Shown here one piece after another: positions 24,851-31,156 of a DNA stretch of 31,156 bases. The position numbers and the translations under genes are program-made. Origin of the DNA: CAYQCE01 sp964415885 (GTDB taxonomy: Bacteria; Zixibacteria; MSB-5A5; JAABVY01; JAHJOQ01). How positions within the stretch are numbered: position 1 is the first letter of the stretch; each line of letters opens with the position of its first letter. Where the stretch lies: the NCBI GenBank assembly GCA_964415885.1, contig CAYQCE010000044.1:1-31156 (forward strand), in the 5' to 3' direction. A model generated the notes under the pieces. The model did no database searches and was not told the DNA's origin. It saw only the letters and a list, made by a program, of their open reading frames with translations.

Positions 24851-24908
24851 AACAATCAACGATTGAAATCGTTTATGGAAAGATTAAAAATGGAGGTGTG
24901 CCTGCAGT

Positions 24909-25652
24909 TTACGGGATCGGGAATATCTCGCCGGGATCGATATTTTCCTTCAGAAAATCAATCGGTGACTTGTCGCCCTCTGACGGTCGCTCCCACGATG
25001 GCTCAATTCCGGAATGATGTGCAATAAGCCTGACATCAGCGGAGAAATCGCCCGGGCTCGATTTCAGCCTGAATGCTACGGACGTTACAATTCCGAAACA
25101 GCCTCTGCTGCCCACGAGGAAGCGGGCGATATCGTAGCCGGCAACGGATTTTATAGTCAGTGCGCCGGTGTTGATGAGCTTGCCGTACGGAGTGACAAAC
25201 TCGACGGCTGTCACTGAGCGACGAATACTCTGTTTTTCGCCGTTTTCCTCGATTTCGATTCCGAGAGCGATTGCGCCGCCAACCGTACCGGAGTAGCCGC
25301 AGCGGGCGAATGGGAGGCTGAGATGCGGTGCCTTGATATGCCCGGCAACATCCGAGAGCCGCATTCCTGCTCCGACTATGATGAAGAGATCGTCCGGCGC
25401 ATACTCGATGACATCGGTAAGGTTGTCTGAAGCCACCACGAGCGCATCGATGGGGAGGTTTTCGCAATTGAGATTCGAACACGCCCCGGAAGGGCATATT
25501 TTGAACATATGTTTCAGCGCAAGTTTAACGACCTGAATGACTTCATTCGTGTCTGACGGTACGAACACAGTCGAATCGGCAACCGATCTTGCCTGCTTCC
25601 TGCCAAACACACTCTCGACAATCTGCCGTATGTCGACTTTTCCGGGGGTCAT
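24909..25652 (-). CDS. Short FAD-binding (PCMH-type) protein, GlcE-like, lacking the cap domain
   Basis: 247 aa, about half the length of GlcD-type oxidases. The FAD-binding part is complete: FVPSDTNEVIQVVKLA, IIVGAGMRLSDV, RCGYSGTVGGAIALG and SVAGYDIARFLVGSRGCFGIVT, the last matching GlcE-like proteins. It then passes almost straight to FLKENIDPGEIFPIP, the normal C-terminal tail of the family, so the substrate/cap domain seems to be missing internally rather than cut off. GlcE behaves similarly as a short subunit of glycolate oxidase, but no GlcD or GlcF gene is beside it. The ATG overlaps the acyltransferase stop as ATGA, so translation is coupled to the ceramide genes. Role unknown. Confidence 0.85.
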   Translation of the reverse strand: MTPGKVDIRQIVESVFGRKQARSVADSTVFVPSDTNEVIQVVKLALKHMFKICPSGACSNLNCENLPIDALVVASDNLTDVIEYAPDDLFIIVGAGMRLSDVAGHIKAPHLSLPFARCGYSGTVGGAIALGIEIEENGEKQSIRRSVTAVEFVTPYGKLINTGALTIKSVAGYDIARFLVGSRGCFGIVTSVAFRLKSSPGDFSADVRLIAHHSGIEPSWERPSEGDKSPIDFLKENIDPGEIFPIP

Positions 25653-26791
25653 AGTGAGTGCAGCGGAGTTTCATAGATACGGTAGGTCTTGTAATGCTTA
25701 GCTCCGAGCATCTGCGCCGCGCGATTCATCAGGGTGTTGTCCTCGAGAATCCAGGATAACTCACCCCACTTATAGCCCTTCTCCTTGCCGCGCCGGAATG
25801 TCTCCAGATAGAAGAGAGCGTCGATACCGCGTTTCTGATACTCTTTTTCGATGCCGAGCGTGATAATTCGCAGAGAGTCGATCTTGTTCCGTATCTTGGT
25901 ATGCCATAGGAGCTTCAGGGCGCCGAAGGGGAACAGCTTACCGTTGGCGTACGGCAATACCTGATAGATGTTCGGCAGGCAGAGCGAGAAGCCAATCGGG
26001 TTGCCGTCGACCTCAGCAATGAACACCAGGTCCGAATCGACGATCGGTTTCATATCCCTGGCGATATGAACGAATTCATCCTCAGGCACCGGCACGAATC
26101 CCCAGTTTTCCGCCCAGGCGTTGTTGTAGATCCTGCTTACTACTTTGAGCTCATTCTCGAAATTCTTGAGATTTATAGTGCGGAGATTGACATTGTCCCG
26201 CTCTCTAATCTTCTCCGCGACTCTGACCATTCTCTCGGGCGGCTCGACGTCATCGGTGATCTTGTACGCCAGGAGGTCCTTCTTCTTCTCGAAGCCGAAT
26301 TCTTCGTAATACTCCGGATAGTACGGGGGGTTGTATATCATACTCACAACCGGAGGTTCATCGAACGAATCCACCAGCGCGGCAACTTCATAGTTGGTGG
26401 AGAGATTGACCGGACCCCGCATGCGATCCATCTGATCTTTCTTGAGATGAATCATCACGACCTTGAGGAGTTTCCTGGCGACCTCATACCGCGGGATCGA
26501 TTCGAAAAATCCGAAGAAGCCCGTGTTCTCTTCATGATAATTGTTGTGATTGCGGTTTACTATCGAGGCTATTCGCCCAACCGGTTCGCCGTCATAATAG
26601 GCGAGAAAATACCGAACGTCGGAGTAACGAAAAAACGGGTTCTTCTTCTTGTCGAGCAACTCCTTCTGGGCAGAGATCAGCGGCGGCACCCAATTCGGGT
26701 CATCTTCATAAATCTTCCACGGCAGTTTGATGAATGTCATCATCTGCGATGGAGACTCGACTTCACGTATTTCGATATCGTCGTAATTCAT
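25649..26791 (-). CDS. bcerS: GNAT-fold acyltransferase, probable bacterial ceramide synthase
   Basis: 380 aa. It opens IEIREVESPSQMMTFIKLPWKIYEDDPNWVPPL, followed by FFRYSDVRYFLAYYDGEPVGRIASIVNRNHN, and has a second GNAT-like half with FIAEVDGNPIGFSLCLPN and TLGIEKEYQKRGIDALFYLETF (the acyl-CoA-binding motif A, Q-K-R-G-I). This is the large GNAT-like family to which the Caulobacter ceramide synthase bCerS belongs; that enzyme N-acylates the sphingoid base or its keto form. Family members are often annotated only as N-acetyltransferase. It starts 10 bp after the SPT stop codon and overlaps the FAD gene, so all three are one transcript. The ceramide role depends on context and family recall. 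Confidence 0.8.
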   Translation of the reverse strand: MNYDDIEIREVESPSQMMTFIKLPWKIYEDDPNWVPPLISAQKELLDKKKNPFFRYSDVRYFLAYYDGEPVGRIASIVNRNHNNYHEENTGFFGFFESIPRYEVARKLLKVVMIHLKKDQMDRMRGPVNLSTNYEVAALVDSFDEPPVVSMIYNPPYYPEYYEEFGFEKKKDLLAYKITDDVEPPERMVRVAEKIRERDNVNLRTINLKNFENELKVVSRIYNNAWAENWGFVPVPEDEFVHIARDMKPIVDSDLVFIAEVDGNPIGFSLCLPNIYQVLPYANGKLFPFGALKLLWHTKIRNKIDSLRIITLGIEKEYQKRGIDALFYLETFRRGKEKGYKWGELSWILEDNTLMNRAAQMLGAKHYKTYRIYETPLHSL

Positions 26792-26801
26792 AGACCGGAG
26801 T

Positions 26802-28010
26802 CTATATAATTGAGAGCTTGCGCCCTACTCTTTCGAACACTTCAAGGACTCTGTCGAGTTCGGCGTCGGTGTGTGTTGCTGTGTACGATGTTCTGATCAG
26901 TGATTCACCGGGCGGCACCGCAGGCGGAATAATCGGATTCGCAAAGATCCCCGCGTCAGATAGAGCTTTCCAGAATTTGAAGCAGTCGATATCGTCTCCG
27001 ATATAGATCGGCACGATCGGTGTTTGTGTGGTTCCTATATCGAAACCGAGGGACTTGAAGCCCCGGTGCATTTTCTCTGAGTTTTTCCATAGCTGTTCTC
27101 GGCGCTCCGGTTCATCTTTGATGATCTCGAGCGCGGCACGAACCGCAGCGACTGCAGCGGGCGGCATGGAAGCGGAGAAGATCAGCTCGCGCGCGATATG
27201 TTTGACATAGTTGATAACTTCCCGGCTCGAGGCGATGTAGCCTCCGAGCGAGGCGAAAGATTTCGAGAATGTGCCCATCACGATATCCACGCTGTCCTCG
27301 AGGCCATAATGCTCCGCAGTACCACGGCCGTTCGGGCCGAGAACTCCGACAGCATGGGCATCATCGACCATTATTGCCGCACTGTGTTCGGCTGCGACCT
27401 CGACCAGTCTCGGAAGATTGATAATATCCCCTTCCATCGAGAATACCCCGTCGACGATTATCATCCGACCGCCGTTCGAGGTGATCTGTCGCATTACCCG
27501 CTGAAGATCATCCATATCGTTGTGGGCGAACTTGTATGTCTTGCCGAAAGATAACCGGGTGCCATCGACAATCGAAGCGTGGTCCGATCTGTCGATCAGA
27601 ATTGTGTCCTGCTTACCTACGAGACACGAAATTGCTCCGAGATTGGCCTGAAAACCCGTTGAGAACACGACAACCGCGTCTTTGTTCAGGAAGTCCGCGA
27701 GTTCCTCCTCGAGCTTGACATGTATGTCGAGGGTCCCGTTCAGAAATCGTGAACCCGTGCATCCTGATCCGTACTTGCGAACGGCATCGAGGCACGCCTC
27801 CTTGACCTTCGGATGCGTGGTCAGCCCGAGATAGTTGTTCGAGCCGATCATAATCAACTCTTTGCCATCAATCATCACCGAATGTGCGGGCGCGGATGAG
27901 ATTTCGCGAAAATACGGGTAGACGCCCATCGCCATGACCTCTTGCGGCCTTGTGAAGTTGACGCACTTCTGGAAGAAGGGTTTGGAAGTTTTTAGTTGTG
28001 TATCTGACAT
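26802..28010 (-). CDS. spt: Serine palmitoyltransferase-like alpha-oxoamine synthase (PLP)
   Basis: 402 aa from the ATG at 28010 (GGAGA three to four bases upstream); an ATG at 28019 is the alternative. Fold-type I PLP enzyme: SDHAS with the ring-stacking His144, DDAHAVGVLG (Asp217, His219) and the cofactor lysine Lys250 in GTFSKSFASLGGYIA. The TFSKSFASLGG wording and the surrounding genes favour serine palmitoyltransferase, which condenses serine with a long acyl thioester to 3-ketosphinganine, over 2-amino-3-ketobutyrate ligase or AONS. It is the first gene of a minus-strand operon with the acyltransferase and faces cerR across about 80 bp. Expected soluble or loosely membrane-bound homodimer. 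Confidence 0.88.
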   Translation of the reverse strand: MSDTQLKTSKPFFQKCVNFTRPQEVMAMGVYPYFREISSAPAHSVMIDGKELIMIGSNNYLGLTTHPKVKEACLDAVRKYGSGCTGSRFLNGTLDIHVKLEEELADFLNKDAVVVFSTGFQANLGAISCLVGKQDTILIDRSDHASIVDGTRLSFGKTYKFAHNDMDDLQRVMRQITSNGGRMIIVDGVFSMEGDIINLPRLVEVAAEHSAAIMVDDAHAVGVLGPNGRGTAEHYGLEDSVDIVMGTFSKSFASLGGYIASSREVINYVKHIARELIFSASMPPAAVAAVRAALEIIKDEPERREQLWKNSEKMHRGFKSLGFDIGTTQTPIVPIYIGDDIDCFKFWKALSDAGIFANPIIPPAVPPGESLIRTSYTATHTDAELDRVLEVFERVGRKLSII

Positions 28011-28089
28011 GTTCTCCATAAATTTTGTGCTTGCAACTAACCGCCGCACGGCTCAATTGTCAAGAAAAAAGGTTGTGATTAAAGGCGAT
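28011..28089. promoter_or_regulatory. Divergent promoter region between spt and cerR
   Basis: Only about 80 bp separates the two start codons. Reading toward spt there is a perfect -35, TTGACA (28063-28058), with a poor -10 (TTAGTT) at 17 bp. Toward cerR, AAAGG stands five bases before the ATG but no clear promoter hexamers are seen. The compactness suggests coordinated control. Confidence 0.4.
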
Positions 28090-29082
28090 ATGGCGAATCG
28101 AGAACGAGTTCTGGTTACCGGTGTAACAGGTTTTGTAGGCAGCCATATAGCAGAGCATCTCGCGGATCACGACTTCGAAGTGATCGGTCTCATTCGACAG
28201 ACATCCTCGCTTAGGTTCATCCGGCATCTCGATATCGAACTTCGTGTCGCCGATCTTGCGGATAGGGAGGGATTGCGCGAGGTTGTAGGTGATATCGACT
28301 ATGTCATTCATCCGGCGGGGCTTATAAAGGCGAAATCACTCGAGGAGTTCATGGCTGTCAATCGCGGCGGCACCGAATATATCCTTGATTCGGTCGCGAA
28401 ATTTCGACCTGAGTTGAAGCGATTCGTTTACATTTCGTCACAGGCCGCCGCGGGACCTTCCGAGGACGGAAGGCCGACCACTGAAGACATGCCCGCTCGT
28501 CCGGTCTCGGATTACGGTAGAAGCAAACTCGCGGGGGAAGAGGTTTGCGCCGAATATGCCGACAAACTTCCGATCACGATTTTTCGCCCTCCCGCAGTAT
28601 TCGGACCGCGTGACACCGGCACATTCCCGTTTTTCAAGATGGCCAAGTCCGGGTGGTACTGGAAGCTGGGCAAGAATGAGGGGTATGCCTCCGTCGTATA
28701 TGTCGAGGACCTTGCCGAGTCTGTTCGGATGGTGCTCGAGTCCGATGCCGACACCTCCGGCACGTTCTTTATCGCGAATCCGGAAGCCCCATCTGTCTGG
28801 GAACTTCAGAAATTGATCGGCAGCCTGATGAAGGTCGAGGTTCGGCCGTTGTATACCCCCGTTTGGCTCGCACATATCATGGCATACCTGGATGCCTTCG
28901 CCGCATTTATGCTCTCCCGTGAGCGTAACCTGAGCAAAGACAAGCTCGCCGAGCTTAGGGAACGATACTGGATCTGCGATCCGTCCAGGGCCGAGCGTGT
29001 ATTTGGATGGAAAGCCCGAACTCCGCTCGAGAAAGCGCTGAAGGAGACAATCGACTGGTATATCGGGGACAGGTGGCTCTGA
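28090..29082 (+). CDS. cerR: NAD-dependent epimerase/reductase, probable ceramide reductase CerR
   Basis: 330 aa extended short-chain dehydrogenase. The ATG at 28090 is chosen because the Rossmann motif begins directly after (VLVTGVTGFVGSHIAEHL). The catalytic Tyr-Lys pair is in VSDYGRSKLAGEE, with the upstream Ser in FVYISSQAA. FRPPAVFGPRD and the C-terminal WICDPSRAERVFGWKART are typical of the 3-beta-HSD/epimerase group. In Caulobacter an enzyme of this type, CerR, reduces the keto group of the sphingoid/ceramide intermediate and its gene lies near spt. Here it diverges from spt. Its stop overlaps the next start as TGATG. The enzyme class is certain; the CerR assignment rests on context. 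Confidence 0.8.
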   Translation: MANRERVLVTGVTGFVGSHIAEHLADHDFEVIGLIRQTSSLRFIRHLDIELRVADLADREGLREVVGDIDYVIHPAGLIKAKSLEEFMAVNRGGTEYILDSVAKFRPELKRFVYISSQAAAGPSEDGRPTTEDMPARPVSDYGRSKLAGEEVCAEYADKLPITIFRPPAVFGPRDTGTFPFFKMAKSGWYWKLGKNEGYASVVYVEDLAESVRMVLESDADTSGTFFIANPEAPSVWELQKLIGSLMKVEVRPLYTPVWLAHIMAYLDAFAAFMLSRERNLSKDKLAELRERYWICDPSRAERVFGWKARTPLEKALKETIDWYIGDRWL

Positions 29083-29507
29083 TGTTCGCGCTGCCCACAG
29101 ATATACTGATTCCCGTTGCAGCCACCGCCGGGATCGGCGTGGCGCTGGTGCTTGTCATACAGCTCGCGCTCGAGAAGGTGCTCAGGTTTTCCTCGATTAT
29201 CCCGGAGCCGATACGCGAGGAACGCGGCAAAATGTGGCTCATCTTCGTGTTCGTGATTGAGATTATCATGTACGCGATCGCTCCGACGATATTCTACTTC
29301 TGGATTTACACGCTTCTGCCGTTCTTCAGCTACCGGGCAGGGATAGCGGTCGCGCTGTTTCTGTATATCTTCGGCACGCTGCCGTTCGCAATAGGTGTCG
29401 CGACACGGATCAAGATGCCCGGCGGAGTGCTGACATTCTCGTTCTTCTTCAATCTACTCAAGCTCACGGTCGGCTGGGGCACGGTTACCTTTCTTATGAA
29501 CAGTTAA
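29082..29507 (+). CDS. Four-helix membrane protein coupled to cerR, unknown
   Basis: 141 aa. Hydrophobic segments at about residues 6-28, 50-80 (probably two short or one long), 85-108 and 117-138, with a basic/acidic stretch RFSSIIPEPIREERGK after the first. No family recognised. The ATG overlaps the cerR stop as TGATG, indicating coupled translation and probably a shared pathway. Possible roles include membrane anchoring of the reductase or a later ceramide modification or export step, but nothing in the sequence decides this. It is the end of this plus-strand transcript as far as can be seen. Confidence 0.8.
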   Translation: MFALPTDILIPVAATAGIGVALVLVIQLALEKVLRFSSIIPEPIREERGKMWLIFVFVIEIIMYAIAPTIFYFWIYTLLPFFSYRAGIAVALFLYIFGTLPFAIGVATRIKMPGGVLTFSFFFNLLKLTVGWGTVTFLMNS

Positions 29508-29582
29508 TTGCTTGCATTTGTGATAGCCATTCGTATATAAACAAAGACCTGAGACGACTATAATTCAACGAAGGAATGACAG

Positions 29583-29996
29583 ATGAGAGAAGACCTGCGC
29601 GTTGTTTCGAATAAAGACTGTCAGAGTTGTCCGTCCAAGTGCTGCCACGACCTCAATATGTGGGTGTCCTCCCCGAAGACGAAGGAGGAAGTCGATGATA
29701 TGCTGTGGGAGTTGCAGTTCGACACTGTGCGGATCTACATCCGCAACAACCGGTGGTACATGCTGATCAAGGGCAAATGCATGTATCTGGACGAGAACCT
29801 GATGTGCACGATATACGAGAATCGCCCGCAGAAATGCCGCGATCACAACCCTCCGGACTGCGAGCAGTACGGCGAGTTCTGGGATGTGATGTTCGAGACG
29901 CCGGACGACCTTCGCAAGTACTTCGAGAAGCGCAAGCGCAACGCTAAACGACGCCGGACATTGCGGATGAAGAAGATGGCGGCGAAATCGAAATAG
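29583..29996 (+). CDS. YkgJ-family cysteine-cluster protein
   Basis: 137 aa, ATG eight bases after AAGGA. The cluster motif is CQSCPSKCCHDL (CxxCxxxCC), followed by KGKCMYLDENLMCTIYENRPQKCRDHNPPDC, the C-x-Y-x-RPxxCR pattern of the zinc- or iron-chelating YkgJ/UPF0153-like family (CxxCxxCC). The C-terminus is a strongly basic helix (KRKRNAKRRRTLRMKKMAAKSK), suited to nucleic acid or membrane contact. The function of the family is poorly defined. A TATAAT hexamer at 29559-29564 precedes it but without a good -35. Confidence 0.88.
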   Translation: MREDLRVVSNKDCQSCPSKCCHDLNMWVSSPKTKEEVDDMLWELQFDTVRIYIRNNRWYMLIKGKCMYLDENLMCTIYENRPQKCRDHNPPDCEQYGEFWDVMFETPDDLRKYFEKRKRNAKRRRTLRMKKMAAKSK

Positions 29997-29999
29997 GCT

Positions 30000-30387
30000 G
30001 CGCGGATTAGCTTTTGCTGTAAGCCAGGCCGCCTTTTGCATGTCGTTCCCGCGAGGGTCTGCTGTGAAGCAAACACCTTTCCTCTGTCATTCCCGCAAGG
30101 GTTTGTCGCAAGACAAACCCGAAAGCGGCAATCCAGTGCCCGCCTGATTCGAAACATACGTTGGCATGTAACAGGCGACAAACCACGACCTCGCGTTGGC
30201 TCTTTTCCAAAAGTGTCGGCAGCAATCCCTTCCTGCCGAAACCTCGTAGACTGTCGGGAACGCCTTCCCGACAGCGCGTAGGAGACTGCGACCTCGCGGT
30301 CGCTCTGCAATTCCACCCAGTTGACAGCGTGTATCAAGTGAAGGAGGAAACCCACCTTGAGAGAGGCCAGCCGTGCTTACGATGCAA
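30000..30387. other. 388-bp intergenic stretch with repeats and hairpins, no gene seen
   Basis: Besides the family 2 repeat (30086-30152) and a decayed neighbour copy (about 30040-30080), it holds hairpins CGGCAG/CTGCCG (30218-30239), CTGTCGGGA/TCCCGACAG (30251-30274) and the 16-bp palindrome GCGACCTCGCGGTCGC (30288-30303). No convincing coding frame. Confidence 0.7.
30086..30152. repeat. Dispersed repeat family 2, copy 2 (inverted)
   Basis: GTCATTCCCGC... through GGGTTTGTC/GACAAACCC to CGCCTGATTCGA: the reverse complement of 20559-20628 with few mismatches. Its GTCATTCCCGC end is also the motif amplified in the tandem array at 61-136. Confidence 0.8.
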
Positions 30388-30978
30388 CTACCTGTCGCTA
30401 TCTGGCTCTTCGACCTTCGAGAAGCCGTCCGGCACAACGAATATCGCCGGATCAAGCTCTTTCTGTTCGATATTAGTGAGCTCTATGACCTTCTCCGAAT
30501 CGCCGCGAACGATCTTCAGCGGCAGTTCATATTCGTCTGAGACGTAATATGTATAAAATGGCGAGTCTCCCCAGAGTATTACGTGCTTGGTGCATTCGAC
30601 GCCCGCCACTTTCTCGGTGCCGAGTATCTTGTGCTCCGCTCCGGGCGTTTCGAGAGTGCCCTTCAGACCCTGAAACGGATCGTTCATCATACTCCTGATA
30701 TCGTCGGACGCCATCTCGACATACGCCTTCTCATCCATTATGCACACACGCGTGAGATTTGCTCTCTGGTCGACGAGGATGACGAGCTGCATGCCGTCCT
30801 GCACGGTTTCGATCCGATATGTGCTGTCCTGAACGAATATCCGGCTGGTAATCGTGTCTGCTGCAGACTGTTCGACCATATCCGCAACGAATCCTCCGCA
30901 GAGCGCCGTTTGAGACAGCGTCAAAGACAGAAGCATGAGGGCGCCAAATATCAGCGCGGCGTTAACTCTGATTTTCAT
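30388..30978 (-). CDS. Secreted DUF4412-like protein
   Basis: 196 aa from the ATG at 30978, chosen because AAGGAGG precedes it and a signal peptide (about residues 1-27, ending TALCGG) starts there. The mature protein is beta-rich: SRIFVQDSTYRIETVQDGMQLVILVDQ, then ..DEKAYVEMASDDIRSMM, VAGVECTKHVILWG and YYVSDEYELPLKIV. This series (ligand-free strands, a GxECTK turn, then an LPLK strand) is characteristic of DUF4412, a periplasmic/outer-membrane LolA-like beta-fold family. LolA-like folds bind lipids or lipoproteins, so a hydrophobic cargo is plausible. Monocistronic as seen. Confidence 0.8.
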   Translation of the reverse strand: MKIRVNAALIFGALMLLSLTLSQTALCGGFVADMVEQSAADTITSRIFVQDSTYRIETVQDGMQLVILVDQRANLTRVCIMDEKAYVEMASDDIRSMMNDPFQGLKGTLETPGAEHKILGTEKVAGVECTKHVILWGDSPFYTYYVSDEYELPLKIVRGDSEKVIELTNIEQKELDPAIFVVPDGFSKVEEPDSDR

Positions 30979-31068
30979 TTTTCGTCCTCCTTGTAATGGG
31001 CTGGCGGCTTGACTCATAGTGCATCGAATCAACTAATATAATCTACTCACAAGTTGCGTAGTTTCGTG

Positions 31069-31093
31069 GGCAGAACCCTTTAGTGGTTCTGCC
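31069..31093. repeat. GGCAGAACC hairpin repeat, copy 2
   Basis: Perfect 9-bp stem, GGCAGAACC (31069-31077) with GGTTCTGCC (31085-31093), 7-nt loop. It shares arms with 20511-20534. It lies just past the stop codon of the partial gene at 31100, so it may act as a 3' end structure, but there is no U-tract. Confidence 0.65.
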
Positions 31094-31099
31094 AAATCC

Positions 31100-31156
31100 T
31101 TAAAAGCTCTTCCTCTTGAACTTGCGCCGTAGTGCGAGCAGGAAGAACGTGATAAA
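31100..31156 (-). CDS. C-terminal end of a membrane protein (partial, runs off window)
   Basis: The last 18 codons of a minus-strand gene whose start lies beyond the window: a hydrophobic stretch ITFFLLAL followed by a basic tail RRKFKRKSF and TAA. This is the usual end of a membrane protein with a cytoplasmic positive tail. No family can be named from so little. Confidence 0.6.
   Translation of the reverse strand, partial: FITFFLLALRRKFKRKSF

Noticed and set aside
26802..28010. 2-amino-3-ketobutyrate CoA ligase (Kbl) or AONS (BioF)
   Set aside because: No threonine-degradation or biotin genes nearby; the TFSKSFASLGG wording and the acyltransferase and reductase neighbours fit SPT better, though only a tree would settle it.
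27934..28089. Upstream extension of the CerR-like gene to 27934
   Set aside because: It would overlap the start of spt on the other strand, adds residues with no family match, and the Rossmann motif begins right after the ATG at 28090.

Overview
The window is 31.2 kb of bacterial chromosome with roughly balanced to slightly GC-rich composition, densely coded except for a few repeat-filled gaps. It has no rRNA, tRNA, CRISPR array, phage or insertion sequence that I can see. The gene content points to a Gram-negative lineage with an outer membrane, most likely in the FCB superphylum or a candidate phylum near it (Zixibacteria-like). The reasons are an RprX/RprY-like sensor-regulator pair, ABC-2 permeases with a long DUF3526-like loop, sphingolipid genes, an MCE/MlaD protein and several lipoproteins. 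This placement is inference from gene families.

Layout. 1-1400: tandem and dispersed repeats, a GH25 muramidase lipoprotein and a small membrane protein. 1416-3815: a secreted beta-propeller/transglutaminase, then a DUF2752 membrane protein paired with a tiny zinc-ribbon membrane protein. 3933-5447: an AT-richer restriction-modification locus broken by a 100-N assembly gap. 5557-8708: htpX, a CDGSH protein followed by yceI, and an SDR oxidoreductase, all on the minus strand. 8835-17395: a two-component system (minus) diverging from a five-gene envelope/export operon (plus) made of a tandem-PDZ protein, a coiled-coil/NEW3 membrane-anchored protein, an ABC ATPase and two paralogous permeases. 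17402-20011: topA. 20012-20804: a repeat-rich gap. 20805-21347: a lipoprotein. 21639-29507: a lipid locus. 29583 to the end: a cysteine-cluster protein, a repeat-rich gap, a DUF4412-like secreted protein and the last codons of a membrane protein.

The two most interesting systems are these. (1) A bacterial ceramide-synthesis locus: a serine palmitoyltransferase-like alpha-oxoamine synthase and a GNAT-fold ceramide-synthase-like acyltransferase on the minus strand diverge from a CerR-like NAD-dependent epimerase/reductase on the plus strand. Around them are a cap-less FAD protein, an MCE lipid-transport subunit, a GH57 glucanotransferase and an unknown membrane protein translationally coupled to the reductase. 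(2) A two-component/exporter module whose divergent promoter region carries four TTAAC-type half-sites at an exact 10-bp period, filling the space between the two predicted -35 regions. This looks like an OmpR-family operator that would let the regulator control both its own sensor gene and the exporter operon.

Non-coding space is largely occupied by dispersed palindromic repeats (at least three families), some present in several copies within this one window.
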